DNA from: Blastocatellia bacterium
GTDB taxonomy: Bacteria > Acidobacteriota > Blastocatellia > Chloracidobacteriales > JADJPF01
Length of the DNA stretch: 64,000 nucleotides
NCBI GenBank assembly: GCA_016713405.1
Contig: JADJPF010000003.1
Span: forward strand, 1-64,000
Reading direction: 5' to 3'
Shown here: in pieces, positions 27,672 through 35,897 of the stretch
How positions within the stretch are numbered: position 1 is the stretch's first letter
How the letters are laid out: every line of letters begins with the position of its first letter
Notes under the pieces: generated by a model
Told to the model about the DNA's origin: nothing
What the model saw: only the letters and a program-made list of their open reading frames with translations
Database searches by the model: none
Program-made: the position numbers and the translations under genes

Positions 27672-29504
27672 CTACTTTTGCCCTAATATGGTTAAAGTAT
27701 ATTGATCAGAATCTACACCAGCAGCAACACCTATAAAATATGTACCTGGTTGAAGTAGTCCTGTACCAATTAATTCTGAACCTGTAACAGTCAACCCAGT
27801 ATTAAGAACAAAAGCACTATTGATAGATATACTTCCATTTTTAATACCTTTACTAAAAAGTATTACGTCTATATCACTACGTACATCAGCAGCTTCTAAG
27901 GAAATATATAAAGAGCTAGGAGACTTTAAGTCAATGCGATAAAGGTCTTGAACTGGTAATCTGTCCCCTTGTCCAAAATCAATAAATACTTTAGCTGGAT
28001 CACTAGCAGCTATACGGCCTGTTATTATAGTTTCAGCACCAAGTTTTTGAGATTGTTTCTTAGAGTCATTTGGTTCTGATTCGCCACTAGAAGTAAGAGA
28101 AGCTAAACCAAAACCATTAAGAATAATGTCAATATTTGGAGTAATTGCACCAGCAACAACTTTTACAGGAGTAAAATCTTTTGGATTATCACTAGCAGCA
28201 TTACCTTCATTTGCGCCATTGTAGTTTTCTGGAATAGCTAAATTAAGTTGTTCCTCCCTTGGCCCAACACTGGAACCACCTAAAAAGCTAGGGTTAATTC
28301 TTTCTACAGAAACTAAATAATCTCCCGGAGGTAGTCCAATAAATTGATAAGTGCCATTGTTATCAATAACTCCACTAACAAAACTAGTAGCTGTAATTAG
28401 TGGGTCAATTTCTGGTCGGTTTGTTGGTCGTTGAGGTGCGCCATCAGCATCAACAGGAACACTTCCACGATAAACATCTAGATTAGGATCTGGAGGATAT
28501 TTACCCTGACTAACACGCCTTGCAACTACATTAAGCCCTGTTATAGAGAAGTCCTTGCTAGGAGTCCGTATTAAGACTTTTCCAGTAATTCCTCCTATCT
28601 GTGAGCCTGCTTCACTTGGTAAATAACCTGGTGCAGGATAAAGAGCCGACATTGCCACATTATCATCAAAACTTAGAGAGGCAATAAAACCACCTGAACT
28701 ACGAAAACCTAAATTAGCAAGTCTGCTTGTACTTGGGCCACTAAATAAGAAAGGATAAACAGTTTCAATAAACGGGCCAAAAACATCAAAACGTTGAGAC
28801 GAATTAGCAAAGCCATCTGGAAGAGTAGCAAAAGAGCTACTTGCAGCAATGCCGCCATTTAGTTGTGAATGATCAAGTGGGCCAGCAAAATGACCAAATT
28901 CATGTGTAAATACCCCAATAAAAGGAACTTTACCAATAGAATTAATTGCAGGGCCATTAAGCACTACAGCACCTTCAGCTAAAGCTAAAGTGGAAGAATC
29001 AGGACGGCTAAAAGCTAGAAAAGTAAAAAAGCCTAAAGTCCCGCCACCGCCAGTAATACCACCATCTGAGTCAAAAACAATTGGATTTTGAAGGGTTGGA
29101 TTACGAGAACTTAAAACCATTCCCACATTATTACGATTAACATCAATAGGTGTGTTATCAACAGGGCTTTTAATTTGTCCAGCATTAACAAATTCTATTG
29201 TAGAAGTTGGGATATCGGTATAAAGCTTAAAGATACGATCTACAATTTTTACTGCTTCAGCATTTGAAAGTGGCCCTAGAGGGCCGCCATCTACACGATA
29301 AAGCACTTGACCCTGAGCATTTACTGTTGAACTTCCTATAGGGCCGCCTTTAGTTTCTTGTTTAGCCCAAATTACAGGTTTACCATTAGAAGCAACAAAG
29401 AGTGGGCCACCAGCATAAATATCAGTAATTTGACCTGCTACAAATAAAAACAACATTGCAAAACATAAATAAAAAACGCTTTTAAATACTTTCATTGTTC
29501 GCAC
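27672..29504 (-). CDS. Secreted metzincin-like metalloprotease with carboxypeptidase-regulatory-like and PPC domains
   Basis: This 610-residue exported protein has a signal peptide at about residues 1-31. The zinc motif HEFGHFAGPLDHS lies near 200. The first two His and the Glu and Gly fit the metzincin pattern HExxHxxG. The third ligand position holds Asp, with His one residue later, as in HExxHxxGxxDH. A Met-turn candidate is NVAMSALYP near 283. A carboxypeptidase regulatory-like fold follows (GGITGKVLIRT, later GTYQFIGLPPGDYLVSVERI, about 305-405). The C-terminus looks like a PPC domain (ESEPNDSKKQSQKLG to LQPGTYFIGVAAG, about 475-605). It lies 3 bases after a small secreted protein and the two are co-transcribed. 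The substrate is unknown. Confidence 0.8.
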   Translation of the reverse strand: MRTMKVFKSVFYLCFAMLFLFVAGQITDIYAGGPLFVASNGKPVIWAKQETKGGPIGSSTVNAQGQVLYRVDGGPLGPLSNAEAVKIVDRIFKLYTDIPTSTIEFVNAGQIKSPVDNTPIDVNRNNVGMVLSSRNPTLQNPIVFDSDGGITGGGGTLGFFTFLAFSRPDSSTLALAEGAVVLNGPAINSIGKVPFIGVFTHEFGHFAGPLDHSQLNGGIAASSSFATLPDGFANSSQRFDVFGPFIETVYPFLFSGPSTSRLANLGFRSSGGFIASLSFDDNVAMSALYPAPGYLPSEAGSQIGGITGKVLIRTPSKDFSITGLNVVARRVSQGKYPPDPNLDVYRGSVPVDADGAPQRPTNRPEIDPLITATSFVSGVIDNNGTYQFIGLPPGDYLVSVERINPSFLGGSSVGPREEQLNLAIPENYNGANEGNAASDNPKDFTPVKVVAGAITPNIDIILNGFGLASLTSSGESEPNDSKKQSQKLGAETIITGRIAASDPAKVFIDFGQGDRLPVQDLYRIDLKSPSSLYISLEAADVRSDIDVILFSKGIKNGSISINSAFVLNTGLTVTGSELIGTGLLQPGTYFIGVAAGVDSDQYTLTILGQK

Positions 29505-29507
29505 CTC

Positions 29508-30233
29508 CTACTTTTCGGCTGCTACAATAGTGCGAACTAATCCAGTAAAATCACTTAATGGTAGCGCACCGGGTTTGCCAATTAGCAAAGCAAAGTTTTG
29601 ATTACTAGATTTAGCAGCAACAATAGGTTGTTCTAAATCCCCATCTGGATAAATTACTTTAGCTTTATCAGCAGATTTTGTGTAATTATTGTATGGATTA
29701 GTAAATAACCCACGATTATTAATACTATTTTTAATTATTGTTTTTCCGCTAGAAGTACGAGTAACATAAAAAGCACCTTGGTAAAGGCCAACCGGATATG
29801 TTAAGTCTGCTAAATAATTAGGAATTAGCATAAGTAACATTTCTTCGCCAACTTGATAATAGCTCATGCCATGAACAATAAAGCTATCTGGGTCAGCAAT
29901 TTTTCCACCTAACCCGCCAACCATCGGAACTAAATCTTTATTTTTAATAGATTTATTAAGCATACGAGGTTGATGACCTAGTTGCTTAAAAGTATAAGTT
30001 TTTGGAATATCACCTTTAATTTTTTCAGAAATACTAAAAGTGTAATAAGTAACAGGCATAACGCCTTGAGCAATCATTTCTTCTGTCTCTTTAACTTCTA
30101 AACATTTGCCAACAAAGACTTTATCTGATGTAGCAATCATTTCTTCCAAATTAAATTGCAGTACAGCATGATGAGCTTTAGTTGTTATTAGTTGGGAGCT
30201 AAAGATCACGGCTAATAACAGAGCCAAAATCAT
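29508..30233 (-). CDS. Secreted partner protein of the metzincin-like protease, unknown function
   Basis: This 241-residue exported protein has a short signal peptide (about 1-20, LALLLAVIFSSQL ... TTKA). The mature N-terminus reads HHAVLQFNLEEMIATSDKVF, with VGKCLEVKETEEM after it. It has mixed beta-type sequence and no known catalytic motif. It is transcribed ahead of the metzincin-like gene with a 3-base gap. A partner role such as an inhibitor, chaperone or shared envelope function is inferred from this coupling only. A perfect 14-bp palindrome lies 17 bases before the ATG. No close ribosome site is visible other than the GGAG inside that palindrome. Confidence 0.75.
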   Translation of the reverse strand: MILALLLAVIFSSQLITTKAHHAVLQFNLEEMIATSDKVFVGKCLEVKETEEMIAQGVMPVTYYTFSISEKIKGDIPKTYTFKQLGHQPRMLNKSIKNKDLVPMVGGLGGKIADPDSFIVHGMSYYQVGEEMLLMLIPNYLADLTYPVGLYQGAFYVTRTSSGKTIIKNSINNRGLFTNPYNNYTKSADKAKVIYPDGDLEQPIVAAKSSNQNFALLIGKPGALPLSDFTGLVRTIVAAEK

Positions 30234-30249
30234 ATATTTAAATTACTAT

Positions 30250-30263
30250 CTGGAGATCTCCAG
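30250..30263. promoter_or_regulatory. 14-bp perfect palindrome before the secreted pair
   Basis: CTGGAGATCTCCAG sits 17 bases upstream of the minus-strand ATG at 30233 and contains the only GGAG near that start. It could be an operator or a structure that hides the ribosome site. Confidence 0.3.
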
Positions 30264-30481
30264 AAATTTAGAAAGGTTTTACCAAGTATGAAACACCAGC
30301 AATTATGCGTCAAGACTTAAGCTAATAATTTATAGCTTAAAAGGAAAATTAGTTTTGAGCATCAAACTGAACTCTTAAATAAGTGCGTCTCATAGACAAA
30401 CTACAATTAATCAAAAGTAAATTGATAATATCATTTAATACAGCGTAAATTAAGTAGGTTAATATTTTTTCAATTTCTTAA

Positions 30482-30670
30482 GTCACGCGCGTGACAAAAT
30501 AATTGTAGCATAGGGTTGAAACCCTAAGAAATAATAGTTAAGTCCTGAAAGGGCGTGCATAGTCTTTTCTTGCTATTAAAAAACTATGCCCGCCCCGTTG
30601 GGCTTTGGAAGACACTTAATTATTAGGGCTTATGCCCTACACTACATATCTATCGTCCCGTTGGGGCTTA
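30482..30670. repeat. GC-rich multi-hairpin element, REP-like
   Basis: Within a 619-base gene-free gap (30234-30852), this block is much richer in G and C than its surroundings. It holds the palindrome GTCACGCGCGTGAC (30482-30495) and the hairpin AGGGTTGAAACCCT near 30512. A long hairpin pairs GGGCGTGCATAGT (30551-30563) with ACTATGCCCGCCC (30583-30595). The hairpin TAGGGCTTATGCCCTA lies near 30634. CCCGTTGGGCTT and CCCGTTGGGGCTT occur twice, near 30595 and 30658. Blocks of this style are known in many genomes as dispersed, structured, non-autonomous repeats. Whether this one recurs elsewhere cannot be seen here. The rest of the gap is AT-rich and shows nothing I can name. Confidence 0.5.
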
Positions 30671-30852
30671 AGATTTAAGAATTTAAGATTACTTAGTTTA
30701 CGCTGTGGTTAGTACACTGTAAATAAAATTGCAAGGACTTCATTTTGTGCTACTAGCAAATAATAGTTTAAAGGTTCTATTTGTTGGTATTCTTTAAATT
30801 TGCCTTTATTTAAATTTGTCTGCCTAACTAATACTACAAAATATTTACATCA

Positions 30853-31593
30853 TTATTTTAACTTAGACACTTGTTGTCTAGTTTGATCTACTAGGCGGGT
30901 ATTTTCTTGCCAAATCCAAGCAATTACTTTTTCAATAGGGTAATACTGACCTTTTTCTTTCCAAGTAACTTGTTTTATTTGTGGGTACAGTTCAAACACA
31001 GGCTTCATCTGTTCGCTATAATCATAAACATATTTATGTTGCTCTAGCCCAACTCTTAATGACCAAATAGGAGTAACTGTTTCATAGCCACGAATTATTG
31101 CTTTTATTGACTTAACCAATTCACTTTGATTATTTTTTTCATATTTTGTAAGAAAAGTATCTATAGCCCTCTTTGTTTCATCAACCTTTGGTTGGTATTG
31201 GCTAAAAGTTATCCCGCTAGTAGCTGCTGATAAAGATGTTAGCGATTGTAAGGCTGTGTTGGCATCACTAATAAATTGAGGATCTATTTTAGCTGGTATC
31301 TCACCAACACCAACATTTAAGCTAGCGACTTCTTGTAAAGAAGAAGTAACGACCAAACCATTGCCAGCATCAACTACTACCTGACTCATAGTTATATTAA
31401 TTAGTCGTCCAGCTACTTCACGTCCATTGGTATAGCGAACACGAACTTGAATTTGTGAATTATTTACAGCAGGTTTAGCTACTTCTGTTGTTTCTTTAGT
31501 GTTAGAGCGTTTTTTCTTTTTTTGAGGGGTTACGGCTGATGCTAAAGAAACGCAAACTATCAAGACAAGAAATAATAAGCTAGCCTTTTTCAT
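30853..31593 (-). CDS. Exported protein of unknown function
   Basis: I do not recognise this 246-residue protein. A signal peptide covers residues 1-20 (SLLFLVLIVCVSLASA), followed by a Lys-rich stretch (QKKKKRSNTKE). Residues 45-95 look like a small beta-barrel (VRVRYTNGREVAGRLINITM, then VVVDAGNGLVVTSS), resembling Sm-like or SH3-like strands. The C-terminal half is helical (TLSAATSGITFSQ ... KRAIDTFLTKYEKN). It probably acts in the periplasm. It stands alone, divergent from serA, with 243 bases between. Confidence is in the reading frame, not in a function. Confidence 0.75.
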   Translation of the reverse strand: MKKASLLFLVLIVCVSLASAVTPQKKKKRSNTKETTEVAKPAVNNSQIQVRVRYTNGREVAGRLINITMSQVVVDAGNGLVVTSSLQEVASLNVGVGEIPAKIDPQFISDANTALQSLTSLSAATSGITFSQYQPKVDETKRAIDTFLTKYEKNNQSELVKSIKAIIRGYETVTPIWSLRVGLEQHKYVYDYSEQMKPVFELYPQIKQVTWKEKGQYYPIEKVIAWIWQENTRLVDQTRQQVSKLK

Positions 31594-31836
31594 AATTTTT
31601 ACCTTACGCCTTAGAAATAAAATAATTTTGTATAATTTGAGGATAGAAATTATATTATATTTGCCAGCGATAAAATTTTAAGCAAAAATTTTTATTTTTT
31701 TTGCAGTTTTACCCCAAAATAGAAAATTTATACTTAAATAAAACCTTTCTTTCTCCAAATCTAGCTTTGATAGCCAAAAACTTATTATAAAATGACTGCC
31801 ACCTTAAAGATAAAGAAGACAAACAGGAGGCCGTGT

Positions 31837-33036
31837 ATGACTAGAATTCTGCTTGCAGATAAACTTCACTCGTCTTGTATTTCAGCATTACAACAAATTA
31901 ATTCTTTAGAAGTAGTTAATAAGCCTGATTTAAGTGCAGACACTTTGCCCGAAGCATTAGAAGGCATAGATATTTTAGTAGTTCGTAGCACTAAAGTAAC
32001 AACTAAGGCTTTAGAAGCCGCTAAATCCTTAAGTTTAATTATTCGTGCTGGTGCAGGAACTAACACAATAGATGTAAAAGGAGCTTCTAGGCGAGGTATT
32101 TATGTAACAAATTGTCCTGGTAAAAACGCTGCGGCAGTCGCAGAACTAGCCCTAGGGCTAATGTTAGCCATTGACCGGCGCATTCCAGATAATGTTATTG
32201 AAATGCGCCAAGGCAAGTGGAATAAAAAGAAATTCTCTAAAGCAAATGGCTTAAAAGGCCGGACTCTTGGCATTATTGGCCTTGGTCAAATTGGACAGGA
32301 CGTAATTACTCGTAGTCAATCTTTTGGAATGGAAGTTATTGGATGGTCGCGCTCTTTAACTCCAGAAAAAGCAGAAGAGCTTAACATAAAATTTGCGGCT
32401 ACACCTTTAGAAGTTGCTGCTAGTGCAGATATTGTTTCTGTGCATTTAGCTCTTGCTGATGGCACTAAAAACTTAATCAACAGAGAATTTTTAGCTGCAA
32501 TGAAAAAAGGAGCTATTTTTATCAACACATCTCGCGGTGAAGTAGTAGATGAAGAAGCCCTAGCCGAAGAATTAGCAGCAGGCAGGCTTTTTGCTGGCTT
32601 AGATGTTTTTGCTCAAGAGCCTGCTGGCGGTGAGGCTCAAATAAGTTTTCCAATTTCTACTTCCGCTAATCTTTATGGTACACACCACATTGGAGCATCA
32701 ACCGATCAAGCAGAAAGTGAAACAGGCGATGAAGTAGTCCGCATAGTCAAATGTTTTCTAAATGGTGAAGAAATTCCTAATTGTGTTAACTTACGTCGTG
32801 GCTCTAGTGCAAGTTATGGAATAGTAGTAAGACATGAAGACCGTGTAGGAGTTTTAGCAGCAGTATTTGGGGTATTAAAAGAACATGGTTGTAATGTTCA
32901 GGAAATGCAAAACCAAATTTTTGAAGGTGCTGTTGCTGCCTGCGCCAAAATTATGCTAGACGCACCTGCTCCACAAGAAGCACTAAATTTAATTAAAGAA
33001 TGTGATGGTGTTTTATATGTCGCTACAGTAGGATAA
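31837..33036 (+). CDS. serA: D-3-phosphoglycerate dehydrogenase
   Basis: SerA oxidises 3-phosphoglycerate to 3-phosphohydroxypyruvate, the first step of serine synthesis, with NAD in the cytoplasm. The Rossmann motif is LGIIGLGQIGQD near residue 148. The catalytic region shows NTSRGEVVDEEAL (Arg) and the His in TGTHHIGAST-like sequence LYGTHHIGAST. The C-terminal ACT-like domain (about 325-399) starts YGIVVRHEDRVGVLAAVFG, which suggests amino-acid control. I place the start at the ATG at 31837 because AGGAGG lies at 31825-31830. The open frame reaches back to 31792, but that extension has no ribosome site. It is a single-gene unit closed by a bidirectional terminator. Confidence 0.93.
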   Translation: MTRILLADKLHSSCISALQQINSLEVVNKPDLSADTLPEALEGIDILVVRSTKVTTKALEAAKSLSLIIRAGAGTNTIDVKGASRRGIYVTNCPGKNAAAVAELALGLMLAIDRRIPDNVIEMRQGKWNKKKFSKANGLKGRTLGIIGLGQIGQDVITRSQSFGMEVIGWSRSLTPEKAEELNIKFAATPLEVAASADIVSVHLALADGTKNLINREFLAAMKKGAIFINTSRGEVVDEEALAEELAAGRLFAGLDVFAQEPAGGEAQISFPISTSANLYGTHHIGASTDQAESETGDEVVRIVKCFLNGEEIPNCVNLRRGSSASYGIVVRHEDRVGVLAAVFGVLKEHGCNVQEMQNQIFEGAVAACAKIMLDAPAPQEALNLIKECDGVLYVATVG

Positions 33037-33052
33037 AAATTCTATACAAAAC

Positions 33053-33098
33053 AAAATAGCCGTCATTACCAAAAAGCAATAACGGCTATTTTATTTTG
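33053..33098. terminator. Bidirectional terminator between serA and the oxidase operon
   Basis: AAAATAGCCGT (33053-33063) pairs with ACGGCTATTTT (33082-33092), with T runs on both strands. It separates serA from the convergent end of the 12.7-kb respiratory operon. Its 3' arm and tail share the string ACGGCTATTTTATTTT with the terminator at 62643. Confidence 0.88.
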
Positions 33099-33112
33099 TT
33101 TTTGAAAACTGA

Positions 33113-33433
33113 TTAAAAGAAAATACGTTGTTGGATGTCCCAATGTCTTGTTACGTAATCACCTAATGTTATAAGTAACATCAAAGCTAGCCAGCCAAAA
33201 CTACCTACAACAACTACCCATAAAAGACGGGTGCTATAGAAAATGTGCATAAAAAATAACACTACCAATGTGGCTTTGGTGACGGCTATGCCCATAGCTA
33301 CAAAGTTACTTGCTATGCCTAAATCAATAAAGGCTACATAGTAAGTTAGCACTGTAAAAACTAGTAATGCGCCTAGAATAGCAGCATAAGTTGTTGGTGA
33401 AACAATATGATGTTCAGCGTGTTTTTCAGACAT
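33113..33433 (-). CDS. Cytochrome c oxidase subunit IV
   Basis: This 106-residue inner-membrane protein has three hydrophobic helices and the pattern of prokaryotic oxidase subunit IV (TYAAILGALLVFTVLTYYVA, then ATKATLVVLFFMHIFYSTRL, then a third helix). The FMH motif in the second helix is typical. It is the last gene of the alternative complex III / caa3 oxidase operon, 40 bases after subunit III, and is followed by a terminator. The subunit helps assemble and stabilise the oxidase and has no cofactor. Confidence 0.88.
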   Translation of the reverse strand: MSEKHAEHHIVSPTTYAAILGALLVFTVLTYYVAFIDLGIASNFVAMGIAVTKATLVVLFFMHIFYSTRLLWVVVVGSFGWLALMLLITLGDYVTRHWDIQQRIFF

Positions 33434-33473
33434 AAAATTTTACCTTTCACCTATTATCATCAAGCTTCAAGTA

Positions 33474-34235
33474 TTAATGATGATGACGGCCAATTAAATA
33501 AAGAAGTGGGAATAAGAAAATCCAAACTATATCAACAAAGTGCCAATAAAGTCCGACTAGTTCCACCGGAGAATTATATTCTTTAGAAAATGTATTTTTT
33601 GCAGATAAACCTATTAACCAAATAAGTAGACCTGCGCCAATAATCATGTGGAATGCGTGAAGACCAGTCATAGCAAAATAGAGAGAGAAAAATATTTGTA
33701 TCTCTCTTAAAGGCTTTTTATCACCTGTTTCTGAATGGCTGCTTTCACCATGACTGCTGCTAGAAGCACCATGTTCAATGGCTGCACCTGTTTTTGGGTC
33801 ATGGTGTGAGGCAAAATCAAAATGTCTGCCCGGCACTAACCCATGTTCAAATTTATCTTTATATTCAAAATACTTAACGCCCAAGAATGTACCACCAAGT
33901 ATTAGGGTTAAGATTAGAAAAGCAATTAAATTTGTTTTCTTGCCAACTTGCGCACTATAAACAGACATCGCCATAGTAAAACTGCTTATAATCAGTACAA
34001 ATGTATTGCCTAGACCCATTTTTACATCTAGGGCATTACTTGCAATGGCAAAAGCATCTGGATAAGTAGAGCGATATATTACATAGGCTAAAAATAAGCC
34101 TCCAAAAAACATAATTTCTGTAGCTAAGAAGACCCACATGGCAAGCCATGTGGTATCTTTTTGTTGATCTAAATCTTGGAAATGGTGGGCTAAAGCTGGA
34201 TGATGTCCTGCTGCGTGATCACTATGCACGGGCAT
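33474..34235 (-). CDS. Cytochrome c oxidase subunit III with His-rich loop
   Basis: This 253-residue inner-membrane subunit has the family pattern TTWLAMWVFLATEIMFFGGLF near the N-terminus and TGLHAFHMIIGAGLLIWLIG later. The last helix motif is YWHFVDIVWIFLFPLLYLIG. An insert of about 35 residues between helices (about 137-172) is rich in His, Ser and Gly (ASHHDPKTG, IEHGASSSSHGESSHSET) and is not part of the usual subunit. It may sit in the loop outside the membrane and could bind metal, which is inference. The start overlaps the end of subunit I by 14 bases, which suggests coupled synthesis. Confidence 0.93.
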   Translation of the reverse strand: MPVHSDHAAGHHPALAHHFQDLDQQKDTTWLAMWVFLATEIMFFGGLFLAYVIYRSTYPDAFAIASNALDVKMGLGNTFVLIISSFTMAMSVYSAQVGKKTNLIAFLILTLILGGTFLGVKYFEYKDKFEHGLVPGRHFDFASHHDPKTGAAIEHGASSSSHGESSHSETGDKKPLREIQIFFSLYFAMTGLHAFHMIIGAGLLIWLIGLSAKNTFSKEYNSPVELVGLYWHFVDIVWIFLFPLLYLIGRHHH

Positions 34236-35889
34236 TTACCTCCTTAGATAGTTCTTGAGGAAAGTCTTTGATGAAATCTCGATTAGCATAATTATATGGG
34301 TCTTCTGTTACAATAGGAGTTTCATGGAAATTCTCAACTATAGGTGGGGAAGAAGCTTTCTCCCATTCAAGACCAGTTGCTTTCCAAGGATTAGAATTAA
34401 CAGCTTTACCATAGAATAATGACCAAACCATATAAACTACACCTAATGTAAAGCCTAAGCCTAAAACAGAACCACCAGCCGTTGACATAATGTTAAGTAG
34501 TTGAAACTCATCTGTATAACTAGCATAACGACGAGGCATGCCTAGATAACCTAAAACAAACTGTGGAAAGAATGTTAGGTTAAAACCAGAGAAAACTAAA
34601 ATCATTGCAAACTTAGCAATACTTTCTGGATACATTTTGCCTGTCATTTTAGGCCACCAGAAATGTATTCCAGCCATAAATGCCATTACAAGACCGCCTA
34701 CCATTACATAATGGAAGTGTGCAACAACAAAATAAGTATCATGGACGTGAACGTCAAAACCTAAAGCAGATAGGAATAATCCTGTCAAACCACCAATTAA
34801 AAACAAGCCTTGGAAACCAAAAACATAAAGCATTGGGGTGTCATAGGAAATCGAACCCTTATACATTGTTGCAGTCCAGTTAAATACTTTAATAGCTGAG
34901 AAAATACCTACTAAGTAGCTTAATATTGAAAATATCAAGGCTGAGTATACTGATTGACCAGCAACAATCATATGGTGGCCCCATACGACAAAGCTAAATA
35001 TAACAAAACCAACATTAGCAAAGGCAATTGCACGATAACCAAATATGCTTCTACGAGAAAAACATGTTACTACTTCATTAATTACACCCATACCTGGCAC
35101 AATCATAATATAAACGGCTGGGTGGGAATAAAACCAAAATAGGTGTTGAAATAGTACAGGATCACCACCTAAAGCAGGGTCAAAAATTCCAAGCTTAAAT
35201 ATCTTTTCAAGTCCTGCCATCATTAGGGTTACAGCAATTACAGGTGTTCCTAGAATTTGAATAATGCTAGTAGCATAAAGTGACCAAACCATTAAAGGCA
35301 ACCTAAACCAAGTTAGCCCTGGCGCACGCATACGATGAATCGTCACCATAAAGTTTAGCCCTGTTAAAATCGAAGAAAAGCCAGTAATAAAGAGACCTAA
35401 GACAACAGGGACTACATGTGTTTGGGATGAAGAAGTACTATAGGGAGTGTAAAAAGTCCAGCCTGTATCAACCCCACCAGCTACTATGGTGTAAATAGTA
35501 AACGTTGCACCAGCTATATACACATACCAACTAAGTAAATTCAGCTTAGGAAAGGCAACATCCTTTGCTCCTAGCATCAAAGGCAAAAGGAAATTACCCA
35601 AAACCGCCGGCACAGCAGGAATAATAAAGAAAAATACCATCACTATACCGTGCATAGTAAAGAGCTTGTTATAGTTATCAGGCTCAAAAAGGTCTGAAGC
35701 TGGGGTCATCAACTCTAAGCGCATTAAAGCTGCAAAGATTCCCCCAATAAAAAACATTGCGGTGATGGAAGCAAGGTAAAGCCAGGCTATTCTTTTATGA
35801 TCATAGGTTAAAAACCAGGACTGAAGGCTATAGCCGGCAGTTAAATAGTTTTCTTGTTCCTGTTGTTGCGGTACAGTTGTAACACTCAT
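34222..35889 (-). CDS. ctaD: Cytochrome c oxidase subunit I, A2-type (caa3)
   Basis: This catalytic haem-copper subunit reduces oxygen to water and pumps protons in the inner membrane. It has 555 residues and about twelve helices. The first haem ligand is in FTMHGIVMVF. The active-site motif is FWFYSHPAVYIMIVPGMG, with CuB ligands His, the cross-linked Tyr in PAVY, and the His pair in VWGHHMIVAG. The high-spin and low-spin haem ligands are in DTYFVVAHFHYVM. The usual Glu of GHPEVY is absent and the YS motif is present, which defines the A2 subfamily known from Rhodothermus and Thermus caa3 oxidases. It lies between subunits II and III in the operon. Confidence 0.96.
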   Translation of the reverse strand: MSVTTVPQQQEQENYLTAGYSLQSWFLTYDHKRIAWLYLASITAMFFIGGIFAALMRLELMTPASDLFEPDNYNKLFTMHGIVMVFFFIIPAVPAVLGNFLLPLMLGAKDVAFPKLNLLSWYVYIAGATFTIYTIVAGGVDTGWTFYTPYSTSSSQTHVVPVVLGLFITGFSSILTGLNFMVTIHRMRAPGLTWFRLPLMVWSLYATSIIQILGTPVIAVTLMMAGLEKIFKLGIFDPALGGDPVLFQHLFWFYSHPAVYIMIVPGMGVINEVVTCFSRRSIFGYRAIAFANVGFVIFSFVVWGHHMIVAGQSVYSALIFSILSYLVGIFSAIKVFNWTATMYKGSISYDTPMLYVFGFQGLFLIGGLTGLFLSALGFDVHVHDTYFVVAHFHYVMVGGLVMAFMAGIHFWWPKMTGKMYPESIAKFAMILVFSGFNLTFFPQFVLGYLGMPRRYASYTDEFQLLNIMSTAGGSVLGLGFTLGVVYMVWSLFYGKAVNSNPWKATGLEWEKASSPPIVENFHETPIVTEDPYNYANRDFIKDFPQELSKEVNARA

Positions 35890-35897
35890 ATGCGTTC

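Noticed and set aside
30480..30680. CRISPR array in the gap with repeated CCCGTTGGG motifs
   Set aside because: There are only two copies of different spacing, each part of a hairpin, and no cas genes are nearby.
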